A stretch of DNA of 64,000 nucleotides from Liolophura sinensis. Taxonomy: Eukaryota > Mollusca > Polyplacophora > Chitonida > Chitonidae. The stretch lies in assembly GCF_032854445.1 (NCBI RefSeq), contig NC_088306.1, positions 2,660,373-2,724,372 on the forward strand. Direction: 5' to 3'. The position numbers were made by a program, and so were the translations under genes. Below the pieces are notes generated by a model. It was given only the letters and a program-made list of their open reading frames with translations. It was not told the DNA's origin and did not search any database. Shown here in pieces: positions 26,601 through 37,234 of this stretch (position 1 is its first letter; every line of letters begins with the position of its first letter).

Positions 26601-29600
26601 TTCTTGAGCGTACACGACATATATATATATATATATATGTACATGTACTATGTACACAGCAGTGTTTCTGGATACTTCACATACTATAGCATGGCTGATA
26701 TTCGTCATTATACAAATGTACGCTTCATTGCATTTTCAGTGACACATGTGCTGATGTAGCCATTATGAATATACTGTATGGAGCAAATTTGCATATTCAT
26801 GGACATGAACTTTGACTTAACTTAACCATGCAGTTCTCATGTATAGAGCTGCGTAGATTTAGTTGTGCCTGTGTATCAAAGGCACATAATACTCCATTCC
26901 CTTGTTTTATATATGTAAATTCATCTTTTCATTTTTATCATAGCTGGCTGGCACTAGAGCTCTAGGCTGTATTTAACCAGGGTGAAGATTGTGTAGTATT
27001 ACATGTAGCTGTTCTGTTTTAACTGCTATGGTGGTACATACATGTACTTCACTTGGGCTAAAATTGGATCTCGGTTTGTCTTAAAATTTCAGGAGAAGTT
27101 AAATATGTATTTTCTGTAAAAATAAATAAAAAAGCCTGTGACTTTATACTGAAACAGTGCATAAAATTAATGGTGGTCAGGAGAGTTCAGTTTGCCACAA
27201 CATTGCTCCAAAGTCTTTTCCTGAAGTCTTTTCGATCTCCTGTCATGCATCTTCTGATAACATGTTAAACAACAAATTGCAAAGAAGTGGCAGTGTTAAA
27301 TTCAAATATATTCAAACAAGTGATTTTCATGCTCACATGGGATTGAAGTTTCTTGTAGAAATTTGCCTTAAGGAATAATTAAATAAATGAATAAATTATG
27401 TATATCTGTGAAGGTAAATTTGTAGTAGTATGTGGCTTTTGGTGTGCATGGATGAAGTTGAAAAGAGCCAAGAATACCACATCACATGTATTTAGCCGAG
27501 AAAAAAATCTCTATCTACCAGGTGCTTGCACTTTTTAAAGTAGTAGACAATTCTTTTTTAATTATGTCCATGAAGATAGTATAAAAAGTTCTCTATTTAT
27601 TGTTTGAAAAATACACTTATGTATCAGCAACCTTGTGGAGAGGAAGAGACGAAAAAAGGCACAAGAAAGAAAACGACTATTCGTATCTATTTTGTGAAAA
27701 GGGATAGACTATAGTGTTTCCATTTTGTAGTAGATAGCAGATAGATAACCCACTTTGATACGATCAGTTGTATTGGCAGAGAATATATGGTTGCCCTTGA
27801 GATGCTGATTGTTCCTTGGCATTCGCCAAGGTAATGCAAGAAAGAAAGAAATTCACACTTTGTATAGAAGCATTGTTACGAATAGGTTTAAATATGGATT
27901 GGTTATAAATTTATTTATTGGTTATGAATCACCTCCGTACATTGTTACCATTTCCGATGTGATAAAAATATCACACCTACAACCATGCTACTCCTCTAAA
28001 GATAGAACAGATAGTATTGTCGTTGGTTTGTTGTTTTTTGGGGTTTTTTTTTTTTTTTCTTCACTGCTGTCTAAACCAGTTAGTGGATCTTGTTTTTCAT
28101 TCAAGGGATGTAACTATTATGAGTTTCCTACATGTGAACTGTATCAATAGTAGTCTCCCTTGAACCTGTTTTTTTTTAACTTTTCTTAAATGTTAAGAGC
28201 CAATCAGCCAAATGGGAGGAGAGGTAATAACAGAATTTGGAATGTTAATTAAATTTTATACATGTATGATCCATAGGCAAATATCAAAATAATTACAATG
28301 GATATAGATAGATTTCTTACCTTCATGCTGTTTTAAAACAAGCACCCCATGTGTAGGCCTACCACAGCTTTTCCTTCGGCCTAGCTGTTAACCTTTGCTT
28401 ATGATATATGTATTGTTTATGATTTCCCATTTATTATGTCAATTAACCTGGTAGTGGGCTATGAATGAAGAACATCTTCTAGTAATAGAGCTCACCCATG
28501 TGAGTTGTAACTATAATAAATCATTAAAGGCTTTATTATGAAGAATCACACTGTACTGCCATAATGGCATGACCACAGTCCTGCGCAGACTATTTATAGT
28601 ATTTTGTTGTTGTTGTTGTCAAAACCTGTGTAGGACTAATGCATTTCTACTGAGCCACTTTTTGTTTTGTTGTTGTTGTTTTTTGTTTGTTTTTTTTTAC
28701 TGTACAGATTAATGAAGTTGAACAAATGTTCCTTTAAGCATTCGTAGACTTCTAACATGTCCCGATGGTTAGAGTGTAGTAGAGAGAGTTACATATATAA
28801 CTCACTATGGCTTAAAGATGGTTACATTGTAACCTTTAATCCACATGGCGGCATCTATGGGCAAGGGGAGACAAATTCATCTATGAACGGTAACATTTGT
28901 GACTGATAAAGGTCAAGCATATGCAATATACATTGTTTCTGGTGAGGGATCCTCTCAAGCTGTTTCACCATTGCATGTACTTGGCTGTTTTGTCCTGCTT
29001 TATGTAAAGATTTATATTTATCTGCATGTCCACTCCGATATACTCAACTATTAGCAGCAGTCGTTTGCTCCAGACAAGCAGTTGTAAATGGCATTCATTT
29101 TGCTGAACACTGACATCGAGAATGTAAAAATAAGAGTCTTGAAGCCAGAATTTTGCTTGTTTTAATGTCCGTTTGGCCTGAATTATATTGAGAGTGAAAC
29201 AAACAAAAAATGTTGCGAAAAAGAAAAAAAACAACAACAGAATTTTAATTTGTTTTAAGAACATGTGTAGGCCTGCACAGAATTTCAAATTATGAAGGTG
29301 TAATGACTGTCTGGCTGTTTTAAGGTCATTTTCAGTCTGTCACTTATTTAATACTTACCTGGTTTCTACTCCAGCGATTGCCTTGTGACTGTCACTATGA
29401 AACAGACTAATGACCTTTGCCCTTGGCCTGTCCTCATTGCCCCATTGCTCTCAGACAGCCTTTAGCCCTCTGGGCTTCTCATTGTCAAGAACAATTCTTC
29501 GGCATCCAGATACATTTACAGCCATTTCTTATTTACCACCCCTAGTATTTTGTCTTGAATTCACTACTTGTATTCGTTTAAGCAATCTGCTTCCCATTTG

Positions 29601-32600
29601 CTGCTTCAGCGCTTGCCAGTCACCGCATTTACATGTACAAGCACCTTGCTTGCCAATTGCTTCGTAGTGCTTACCAGACACATCTCCATCCATAAGTCAC
29701 TGGCTGAATTATTTTTGGTTTTGTTGTAAAGAATTTTATTTCAGGTTTTTGTCTGATTTATGTTTAACAAGATGTAAAAACAGTTATTTTTCTTTTCCGT
29801 CCTGTTCCAACAATGTGGCATGTATATGTACCAGAATAACCTGGCAACCTCTGCCTCCTCTCTTCCCTGTATACATCAGGTGTAAATATGTAACCCATTC
29901 CTTCCTAACCTGCTAATCTTGAATAGGTTATTTCATTTTTCAGAAGAAAATAAATGAGTTTAGCATTGTTTGGATGGCTATCTATTTGTAGCCACGTTTG
30001 CGTGTGCCTGAAAATATGCAAAAAATCAGAAATTGTTAAGTCACTACTTGTTTGCCTAGAACCATGTTTTTCTGCATATATGTCTCTAGATTTAGGCTAT
30101 GTATACTGTAAATGACGTAAAATCTCCTATTCTTTCAAGAAAATGCATTTTTGGGGGAAATAAATCTCATAAAGTGTTACTTTTGGTGCTGAAACTGACA
30201 TTTTCCAGTGGGATGTCATCCCACATTCCAAGCAAACCTCAGTAGAGCTCTTACAATCGAGAAAAATGAGCAGTTTATCCATGGTAATTTACAGTGAACA
30301 AATGTCAGAAATTGTTAGTCGCTACTAGATTGCTTAAAACCATATGTTCTGCATATTTATGTGTAGATATAGGCTATTTTGCGTTAGATTAGTCTGCTTT
30401 GCTCTTTTGTACATGTTTGTCTGCCTGTGCTGACGTTTCAGAGGGATCAAGTGATGCATCCCCGCAGTATGTCTGAACTCGCGCCAGGAGCCGTCCCTTA
30501 CCAGCCCAATGGTGCAGCCAATCGTGTAAGTCTTCTGGCATTCATTTACATGCATGTATGTATTTCATGTAGCATCACATGAATTAGGTTTATCTTTTAG
30601 AATTAGCTACCAGACTAAGAAAGAAAAAAGTCAATTAAAGTGAGTTCAACTGGTGCATCATACATATATCTTTTTGTTGTCATGCAGGCTTACATGAAGG
30701 ATATTTTGTGCTGTAGGCAAAGAAATGTTACTCAGTGGAGAATCTTAAATAAAACAAAGAAAGAAACAAGTGATGCCAGAATATATGTGATGTCTCATGT
30801 ATATATTAAACAGTTAGAGTTTGACAAACCTTCTCTTGGACACTGCCTACTGCATCAATGTTTCTTGTTGTTGTTGTTGTCGCTGATTACATGTGAAGCT
30901 ACGCCTAGTTTAGTGCGCTGTTCCTCTGCTCCATCTTCACAGAAGTTACTGATTTATTGCTGTTAAATTGAGGTCTTAGATTCGTATTGGATCAAGAGCT
31001 TCTCCAGCGCCTGTTTTTGTTGTTGTATTAAAAATGTTAAATGATATTACCAATTTAATCTAGATTGCTTTCCAAAATTTTTACCTGTTTGAAGGGTATC
31101 ATTGGTTTTTGTGCCAAATGTCCAGAAGCGTGGAAATTTACCTGAACTATGGCTATGGTCTGTATCTTAAAGCATAAATCATAGAATTCAAAAAACCAGT
31201 AGACGTTCTTGGGAATGTCCTAGGTTTATTTCCACCATTACGATGTTCACCATTCCAAATTCCATAAACTGCGTTATATGTATTGTCACTTGGACCTGGA
31301 GTCTCTCTTTAACCTTAGATGCCTTTCAGATGATTTCCCTGTTTTGCAGCTACATGTACATTTGTTGAGTTGATATAGCAATGTTGCGGTTGTAGTTTTT
31401 ACTCCTTTCTGTTCATATTTGTAGATAAAGCTCTAATGGTAGTCTTCAGTGTTTATTTGCTACCTAAAAAAAAAAATTATAAAGTGTCTAGATTTCAAGA
31501 AGCGCTAGTTTCTATAGAGTGTGTACATAATGCGTGTATAAACGCATTATGTGTTTGTTTTTTAGGCCGCTTCCTTTTGGATAATGATTTGACAATGTCT
31601 GTAATCAGTTTTGACATGTTGAGTCTTTCTCACGTACTAAACCTAAAGGTACAAATTTATTTACACCTGAGTTTTCATTGCGTGTGTTATATTTGATGGT
31701 TCCTAGTTTGATTAGTAGAGAAAGTACAAAGTTTTACAAGACAAAAGAAACTTAGTTCACGTACAGTCTCAGTGTGAAGTCTAGTCTCCATCAGAATGGG
31801 ACACGCTTTTGTGCATAACTTAGGTTTTCATCAGTCTCTGCTCGTTGTGAAAATCTGGTTTAATCCAAGATCATACGGCTGTCAGCGAGTGGAACTAAGT
31901 GAGTTGAGTAGGTTCCTCTCTCATGCATACCAAGCGTAAAAGTTTCCTTTCAGTCACTCAGTGAGAATAACAGAATTGTCAGATTTGTATGATGAGCTTA
32001 ACCAGTGATTATATACATTAGATCAAACTGCTGTAGATTAACATCGCTGTTGTCATCTATATGAGTATATATTCCATATCTGGATATATTGTAGCTGCTG
32101 AAGTAGTGTTGATGATGGTGATGATGACAACATATGTACATGTATATATTGTAGCCTCTCATATCCCGGCCAAAGTCGCAGTTTGACATGCCGACTGATT
32201 ACACACCTGTTCGGCATCCTGTTTCCCCGCCTCCTTACGAGTCACTTCTTGTCACCAAATCCCCACAACCCCGCCCATCCCATCCAAACAGCCGTGTAAG
32301 TACTTGGCCAATCAGAACTCTTCATAGTCTCAGGCTTACACCCATCTCAGTATGTGAAAGAACGCTCACAAATAAGACCAAATAATTCAAAATTTTGTAT
32401 GTAAATCTTGTGTACTTTTGTCCCCATATGTTTCATACAAGATAGAAATATCATACATTTCTTATGTAAACTGGCTCTCTAAAACAGAATTCCTAATGTT
32501 AGGAGTGTCGAGAAAAATATTGAAATAAGTAAAACTAACAGTCTTTCAATCTGTTAACTCCCATTACTTTAACGGTTTTTTCATTCTACAATCAAACAAT

Positions 32601-35600
32601 CAAATGAAGCTGTCTTTGCATTAAGCTATCTACTTCTCACCCGCTCATGTCAACCCAGTGAAACCAAACGCGCCGTCTCATTAACTATCTTGTTCTTCTA
32701 TACCAGCACTCACCAGTACAGTTACGACGATCTAGCATGGATCCGCGGATGGATCGGCCAGCCTCGGCCAACATGGCGAATTACACGCCGAGGTCACTGG
32801 CCAATTCCCAGCCGATGCTTAATGATTTGCATATTTATGTAAGTCGTCCCGTGTCCATGGGGCTGTCTGCGAGGCATGTCTGTATAACCACAGGGAAGAC
32901 AGCTTACTTTCATATTCACCTGTGGGAGATTTTCTCTGGGTTATCTGCCCTTTTTTGTACCCAGCTTTGTGATTGGGGCTTCTCTGACCCACCCTCTAAA
33001 CATGCATGGGATCTGCTGGCCATACCACAGTATACACCTCTTCATTTGAAAATAGGGATATGGCAGAAGGAAATCACAATTAACTATGGGGCTCCTTCAA
33101 AGACCTGAATATGAAGGGAAAAATCTGTCTGCATGCAGAGTATGTTCATCTGTACAAGGGGAGATCACTGTGCATTCATACTAACCGTTTGACCTTGATC
33201 CTTGTGTTCTATCCCTCTCCATGGTTACACCAATGGTACCTCTACTAACCTAACTTACTAAAGCATGTTAAATGTACAGATATATACATGTACATACATA
33301 TCACGCTTATCTATTGGAAAATACCAGTATTATCTATAGGTGTATTCTTTGGCAGTGTTTTAGAAAGAAATCAATAAATTGGGCGCATATTTCTGATTGA
33401 CCCATGATGGTAATGGTAATAAAAGGATAGTCACAAGACAAAAGCAAATTGCCCCAAAACCAAACTGGTGTGTGCATTCAGGAAAAAGTAGGTCATATAA
33501 AGTAGACAGGCTGTTATATTTCAGAAGACAACTCACCATTAGTAAAGGATAAAATTCACATTCAGCGTGAAAGTTTCATTTCATTTGTTTTTAGTCCCAA
33601 GTTGTAACGCATCCATAACTTTTAAACCTTATAAATACAGATTAGTGTACATGTACATATAGGTTTATATGTGTGGAAGGTGTAGTTGTCAATCTACATA
33701 ACACTTCTGTGATGAATTGTCTGAAACCATGGCAGTAAATTTGCTATTTTATTTATCTTTATTTCAAGATGCTTTTTTTCTGTTCATTTATTAGATAGGT
33801 TTATTATTTTGCTTCCTTTGTCCAATCGGGATGGTGATCTAAATGCCTGTGTAAGACAATTCACATTGAACCAGACTGTTGTTATATGTGTACATTGTAG
33901 TTGCATGTAACACATTTTATGTTGGGAGTGGGTCATGGAAGATCAAGACGGAGGATATTTGTCTTTCAGTCATTACAATGTGCAAGGGATGAGTTCAACC
34001 CCAAACTGTCAATCCTTGAGGGTGCAATTGTTGGGACAGTGGTCTAATGGGTTTTCCCCATGATGATTACATGTAGATCTTGACAGACACGGTCAGGTGT
34101 TGGCACCTACCGCGGGACAGTTTCGGATTTAGGTTCCCAGGTACCCTGGTCAGGTACAGTGCGTTGATTTCCACCAGGCTCTGCCTCTTTTCCTGCACCA
34201 ACATTACTAATAAACCTGGCTGCCTCCATGCCAGTGAAAAATTCAATTTTTCATTACAAACGGATGAAAAACCAGTCAGATAAAAGAAGATGCATTAAAC
34301 CTTGACTAATGAGAATTTAACACTGAGTCCAAGTATCACCTCAGATATATTTATTAACAAATTAGAGTTACATCTCCACTGAGGAACTACTCATGAATAA
34401 AGAAATAAATTGATAAAACGAACAGGGCAATCGACTATCAGCTACTTTATGGAGCCAGACTTGGTTAGTCTGAAGACAGTGATTTTCAAGGTTAAGTAAC
34501 AGATGCAAACATCAAGGAAATGAGGAGGACCTGCTAGCCACAAAACCACAACCTTTGCTGACATTTGAGACCCGAGGTCATGGGTTCAAATCCAACCTCT
34601 GATGCTTTGTTGGCATTTTTGTTTCTTTTACTGAGAAAGTTAATTGGAAATTAACAAAATTTTTATCCATTTACCAGCAATTTGGCATGGATTCCGACTT
34701 TTATGGAATTACATGTATAGAGCCATAAGGAACTATATCAATATATTTATATAATGTTTTATAATTATTTAGTCATACAGAAGTCGATATGAAGCATGTA
34801 AAGGCGAATATGTATTCTGTTCTGCTGATATGATGTATTGAAGTATTGTGTGGTGTATTCTAACCCTTTTCTACATACAACCCAGTTGTAGGCTGGTCTC
34901 TGCCTCTGCTGCCCACGTTTTCTGACTGTTATATTTTAATACATGTACATCAATTACAGACGTTGAACTATGTGTCAGACTGATTGTTTTTTTTTTTTTG
35001 TTTTTTTTTAGAATTACATCAATGTTGAAAGTAAGGTGTTGGTGTGAAATGAGTTGAATTGTGATATTCCTAAAATATGTGATCAACTCAGTCAAAAACT
35101 TTTGATAGATCTTGTTTAAATGACATTGTTATATTTTTAAAAAAGCTGTGTTTAATAAATACAGTTTGGTGAAGGTTTGAATAAATGAACTTTTCGAAAA
35201 CTACATGAAGCCAGTTTATTTGTAAACTTTATTTTAGCATGTCCAGGCTTTTTTAGGGGGTGGATTTTGCAGGAATTCTTGTTGCATGGCTGCATGGATC
35301 CGTTACAATTGTATAGTTATCATCCGCTTGGATATGACACACTTCAGCTTTCAGGTTTCTCTCCAGCGTGAATTTGTGTCTAGGAGAAAATATTTGATTC
35401 ATTTTAAATTTGCTGTAATTTTTGTCTGCTGAATTATGTGTCTACAATTTTCAGAATTTCATCACGTAAAATCTATTTGTCCTTGTGTAGAATCTGTTTG
35501 TCCTTCTCTTTAGCTACATGTACATGTTGTTAACAGTTGTCTGTAAATTTAGTTTTATTTTTGTGCGTAATTTTGTGTTGAGATTTCAAATTGTAACACA

Positions 35601-37234
35601 ACAGAGTAAAATACCTGTATTTGCCGAAAATTTAAAAGATTTCATGTTCCCTATTTTTAATTTCACATTGTTGCTAGACAAAAATGACAGAAGGCAGATT
35701 TGTCAGAATTGTATCTGTGCCGATTGCACTGATGGACTGATACCCGGTTCCATGTCCTGACCTTCTTTTGTCTTCTCTCCCCCACAGCCTCAGATACGTC
35801 AGCAGAACCACGGCCCCCGCCCACCATCTCCGCCCCCTCCAACCCTAGATCGCGACCTCCCCCTCAACATGCGCTCCTCAGCCACACTGTCCTCAACTGT
35901 GTTTCCAGTTATCCACACGGTAAGCTGGTCTCCTCCCTTCAAAGGAAATGCATCATTCTTACTCGGGTGGTAATAGTTAGCGAGCTGGAACTGTACAATG
36001 ACCCAGGAGCCTCACACCAATGTTCTGTCTGTGAGTTCAAGTCCATTTCATGCTGGCTTTTTCTCCAGTCGTTCATAGGAAGGCCTGTTTATGGCGATGG
36101 TTTTCTCAAGGGCTTTGCCCAGTTTCCTACCACTGTAACATCTGTGTTGTCGTGCAAGTGAAATATTTCTCAGTATGTCGTAAAACACCAGTCTGATAAA
36201 TGATTAAATGCTCCAGCTCATTGGATCTGTGGACCTGAGCCGTTTTCCTCCAACTATTGACCAGGGAGACATCAACCCATAATCCTAGCCATCTTGATAC
36301 AAGTGAAATATTCTTTACAAATGCAATATTTGACACCTGACTAAGGTATAATAAACAGTGTACCTAATCCCTAATTCGTCTTCTTCAACCACCTCTGCAA
36401 GCAATAATTTGAAAGATTCTGAGAAAACTATGAGATGAAGAGAAATGATTTGCACAGTTTTATAAAACTTTCATCTTCAATGACAAACGAATCATGCGTA
36501 AATTCTACTGAAAAAAGTGCTTCAGAAGTTGAAAAGGCTGAAGATTTGTAAATGGTATTTGTGGAGTTCATTCTTTAATATTCATGGATTCATTTCAAAA
36601 TTGTCAGTGTGGGTGTTCTCTTTCTAGGTGATTTGCCAAGTACTTGTCACTCTCACTTCCAGTATAAAAAGGATGTTGGATGTCCTTGTTTGTTTTTAAT
36701 GAGATCGCAATAACTGCCTCGTTCCACAAAATTTACGTGCACCACCACGTTAATTCATTGGCCCACGTTAGATAATACGATATCAAAACTTTGATCAGCC
36801 TATCGACACATGGAGCCTCTTTCATGGGTGATCTGACAAATACCTGCAGATCTGTGTTTCCCCTCGGGCCCTGCCTGGTTTCTCTCTCCAAATGCTAGCC
36901 ATCACTATATAAGTGAAATATTGTGGAGTAAGGCGTAAAACCCCAGTCAGATATATTAAGAAATAAATCTTTCAGATCTTCTTCTCACAACTAAGTTTGA
37001 AGATTTGCATGAGACTTTGAGTAATTGTTATTTCAGTTGCGAGAGAAGTACACATCTGGGTCCTCCCTGCGCACGGATGCAATAGACGGGTTACGGAACG
37101 CTTTCACGATGGTGGAGAACGCCTGCCCTGGGATCATAGACGACCTGGTCGGGGAGGTGGTGTCACGTCTTGGCAAACAGTCCTCGGTCAGTGACAGCAC
37201 CATCCACAGAGCACTGGACAAACTAAAGAGGTGA
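14400..37234 (+). CDS. STK24/25/26: Germinal-centre kinase III (STK24/25/26, MST3/MST4/YSK1 family), 14 exons, 5' end missing
   Basis: Coding exons are 14400-14627, 15388-15553, 16307-16464, 17266-17451, 17787-17926, 18587-18779, 19984-20085, 25002-25109, 25972-26046, 30442-30525, 32155-32295, 32707-32838, 35788-35919 and 37037-37234. Together they give 680 residues and all junctions are GT-AG. Counting from the first visible residue, I see the glycine loop GKGSFGEV (16-23), VAIK lysine 38, alpha-C glutamate 55, HRDIK (127-131), DFG (147-149), activation-loop NTFVGT (Thr163, matching the autophosphorylated threonine of MST3/MST4) and APE (172-174). The acidic tail and a WVYPP segment follow the kinase, and an ACPG-containing helical C-terminus closes the protein. 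In this family the C-terminus dimerises with CCM3/PDCD10, and the kinases act in STRIPAK complexes and at the Golgi on polarity, junctions and cytoskeleton. The 680 residues compare with about 416-443 in human; the excess is all in the linker (about residues 294-615). The first visible exon starts in phase 0, so an initiating exon lies upstream and I could not identify it. Invertebrates usually have one gene for the three vertebrate paralogues, so I do not choose among them. Confidence 0.95.
14601..15140 (+). repeat. 73-bp tandem repeat made of a kinase exon end, its splice donor and intron sequence
   Basis: Units start at 14601, 14674, 14747, 14820, 14893, 14966, 15039 and 15112, an exact 73-nt spacing. 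The first unit covers the last 27 nt of the coding exon and its real donor; the others lie in the intron. Most keep TCTGAAG|GTGAGAG. The last two have diverged most. The unit is not a multiple of three. Confidence 0.95.
15321..15362 (+). mobile_element. SINE tail remnant close to a kinase exon
   Basis: CCTGACATAACACACCAATC followed by AAATCAATAAATAAATG; 26 bp before the acceptor of exon 15388-15553. Confidence 0.5.
15388..15553 (+). CDS. STK24/25/26: GCK-III exon: hinge to HRDIK (residues 77-131)
   Basis: It starts after TTTTGCAG and ends in phase 1 at AAAG|GTGAGT. It encodes the hinge motif [16 protein letters not shown] and helix E up to the catalytic loop HRDIK, and its RAGPF segment is closest to human MST4. 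Confidence 0.95.
15775..15796 (+). repeat. Poly(T) tract of 22 bases
   Basis: In the kinase intron 15554-16306. Part of an open frame that runs on from the preceding exon, but intronic. Confidence 0.8.
16307..16464 (+). CDS. STK24/25/26: GCK-III exon: catalytic loop, DFG and activation loop (residues 132-184)
   Basis: The split alanine codon (g|cg) joins it to the previous exon and gives [28 protein letters not shown] and KQSSYD are present. It ends in phase 0 at AAG|GTAAGA. Confidence 0.95.
16510..16751 (+). mobile_element. tRNA-derived SINE in a kinase intron
   Basis: Same family as 7853-8092, plus strand: TGGTTAGCATGGCAGCGC head, GTGAGTTCAAGTCC B box, TTTCCCCCCGGG core and AAATAAATAAGTAA tail. 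Confidence 0.8.
17266..17451 (+). CDS. STK24/25/26: GCK-III exon: kinase C-lobe (residues 185-246)
   Basis: The acceptor is CTTACACAG and the donor AAT|GTGAGT. The [18 protein letters not shown] motif, the FLIPKNNPP segment and the EACLNKDP motif are characteristic of GCK-III kinases. Confidence 0.95.
17787..17926 (+). CDS. STK24/25/26: GCK-III exon: end of kinase domain and acidic tail (residues 247-293)
   Basis: It starts after TTTCAG with RPTAKELL and runs through a basic helix into ESDTDSES. It ends in phase 2 at GA|GTGAGT. Reading through the donor meets TGA immediately (17928-17930), so retention of this intron would give a protein ending just after the kinase domain. Confidence 0.93.
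18587..18779 (+). CDS. STK24/25/26: GCK-III exon: acidic/charged linker (residues 293-357)
   Basis: The acceptor is CACCTTGCAG and the donor AAG|GTAAGC. The product continues the acidic stretch (DSDDENGD), then a WVYPPTVRP segment matching the position of the human DWIFTIR motif, and a Met/Glu-rich, probably helical segment. Confidence 0.9.
19700..19765 (-). other. tRNA-like 5' half (A box only)
   Basis: On the minus strand the segment reads GGATAGCTCAGTTGATAGAG, an almost canonical tRNA acceptor/D-arm and A box. No matching anticodon arm, T arm or B box follows, so it is a tRNA-derived remnant and not a tRNA gene. Confidence 0.4.
19984..20085 (+). CDS. STK24/25/26: GCK-III linker exon, 102 nt (residues 358-391)
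   Basis: Phase 0 at both ends, acceptor AACCTCCAG, donor TTC|GTAAGT. The 34 residues are rich in Pro, Asp and Ser and look disordered. The length is a multiple of three, so skipping would keep the frame. Confidence 0.85.
20950..21055 (+). repeat. Dispersed repeat tail with ACGTCGTTAAGC-type end
   Basis: TCGTCGTTATATGACTGAAA, AAGTACGACGTTAAGCCC and CCAAGCACTCA resemble a 3' end I know from gastropod SINE-like repeats (...GTACGACGTTAAACCCCAA...). A shorter piece, TTAAAGCCCCCAGCACTCAC, is at 13011. Confidence 0.45.
22434..22455 (+). repeat. Poly(T) tract of 22 bases
   Basis: In the kinase intron 20086-25001. It could be the A-tail of a minus-strand retroposed element, but I saw no clear body beside it. 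Confidence 0.8.
24790..24810 (+). repeat. Poly(C) tract of 21 bases
   Basis: Uninterrupted C run in the kinase intron 20086-25001. Confidence 0.9.
25002..25109 (+). CDS. STK24/25/26: GCK-III linker exon, 108 nt (residues 392-427)
   Basis: Phase 0 at both ends, acceptor TTATTCAG, donor ACT|GTAAGT. The product is rich in Ser, Gln, Asn and Tyr ([18 protein letters not shown]) and ends in a Pro/Lys stretch. Confidence 0.85.
25972..26046 (+). CDS. STK24/25/26: GCK-III linker exon, 75 nt (residues 428-452)
   Basis: Phase 0 at both ends, acceptor TATTACAG, donor TTT|GTAAGT. It encodes 25 Gly/Tyr/Ser-rich residues starting PGGGYYVNH. The frame is open and the splice sites are strong, but no homologue of this piece is known to me. 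Confidence 0.8.
26047..30441. other. Kinase intron, 4.4 kb
   Basis: No exon seen. It contains a short TA microsatellite (about 26622-26638) and a diverged internal duplication (30009-30107 against 30297-30383). Confidence 0.7.
30442..30525 (+). CDS. STK24/25/26: GCK-III linker exon, 84 nt (residues 453-480)
   Basis: Phase 0 at both ends, acceptor ACGTTTCAG, donor CGT|GTAAGT. It encodes 28 residues including [13 protein letters not shown] and VPYQPNG. It is separated from the previous exon by a 4.4-kb intron. Confidence 0.82.
30526..32154. other. Kinase intron, 1.6 kb
   Basis: No exon or repeat of note seen. Confidence 0.7.
32155..32295 (+). CDS. STK24/25/26: GCK-III linker exon with a PPPY motif, 141 nt (residues 481-527)
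   Basis: Phase 0 at both ends, acceptor ATTGTAG, donor CGT|GTAAGT. The product has a SPPPYES segment; PPPY (residues 505-508) fits the PPxY ligand of WW domains. The rest is Pro/Ser-rich. Confidence 0.85.
32707..32838 (+). CDS. STK24/25/26: GCK-III linker exon, 132 nt (residues 528-571)
   Basis: Phase 0 at both ends, acceptor CTATACCAG, donor TAT|GTAAGT. The product is rich in Arg, Met, Asn and Ser ([12 protein letters not shown]). No domain is recognised. Confidence 0.83.
32839..35787. other. Kinase intron, 2.9 kb
   Basis: No exon seen. A B-box-like GGGTTCAAATCC stands alone at about 34583; no A box or SINE tail could be aligned with it. Confidence 0.65.
35788..35919 (+). CDS. STK24/25/26: GCK-III linker exon with a polyproline stretch, 132 nt (residues 572-615)
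   Basis: Phase 0 at both ends, acceptor CCCCCACAG, donor [18 protein letters not shown] (581-589) could bind SH3 or WW domains. The end, VFPVIHT, leads into the conserved C-terminal segment and corresponds to the human IISPLFAELK region. Confidence 0.88.
35965..36208 (+). mobile_element. tRNA-derived SINE in a kinase intron
   Basis: Same family: GTTAGCGAGCTGG head, GTGAGTTCAAGTCC B box, AAGTGAAATATTTCTCAGTA and GTAAAACACCAGTC tail. Confidence 0.8.
36805..36966 (+). mobile_element. 5'-truncated SINE copy
   Basis: Same family; CCCTCGGGCCCTGCCTGGTT, ATATAAGTGAAATATTG and GGCGTAAAACCCCAGTC are recognisable. The head is largely lost. It lies only about 70 bp from the last kinase exon. Confidence 0.7.
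37037..37234 (+). CDS. STK24/25/26: GCK-III last coding exon: CCM3-binding C-terminus (residues 616-680)
   Basis: The acceptor is TTATTTCAG. The product matches the MST3/MST4 C-terminus (LREKYTSG..., ENACPGI, VVSRL), which pairs with PDCD10/CCM3 in the family. It continues about 20 residues past the usual end of homology and stops at TGA 37232-37234. That stop codon is already inside the first unit of the minisatellite that follows. Confidence 0.93.
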   Translation: MREKYTSGSSLRTDAIDGLRNAFTMVENACPGIIDDLVGEVVSRLGKQSSVSDSTIHRALDKLKR

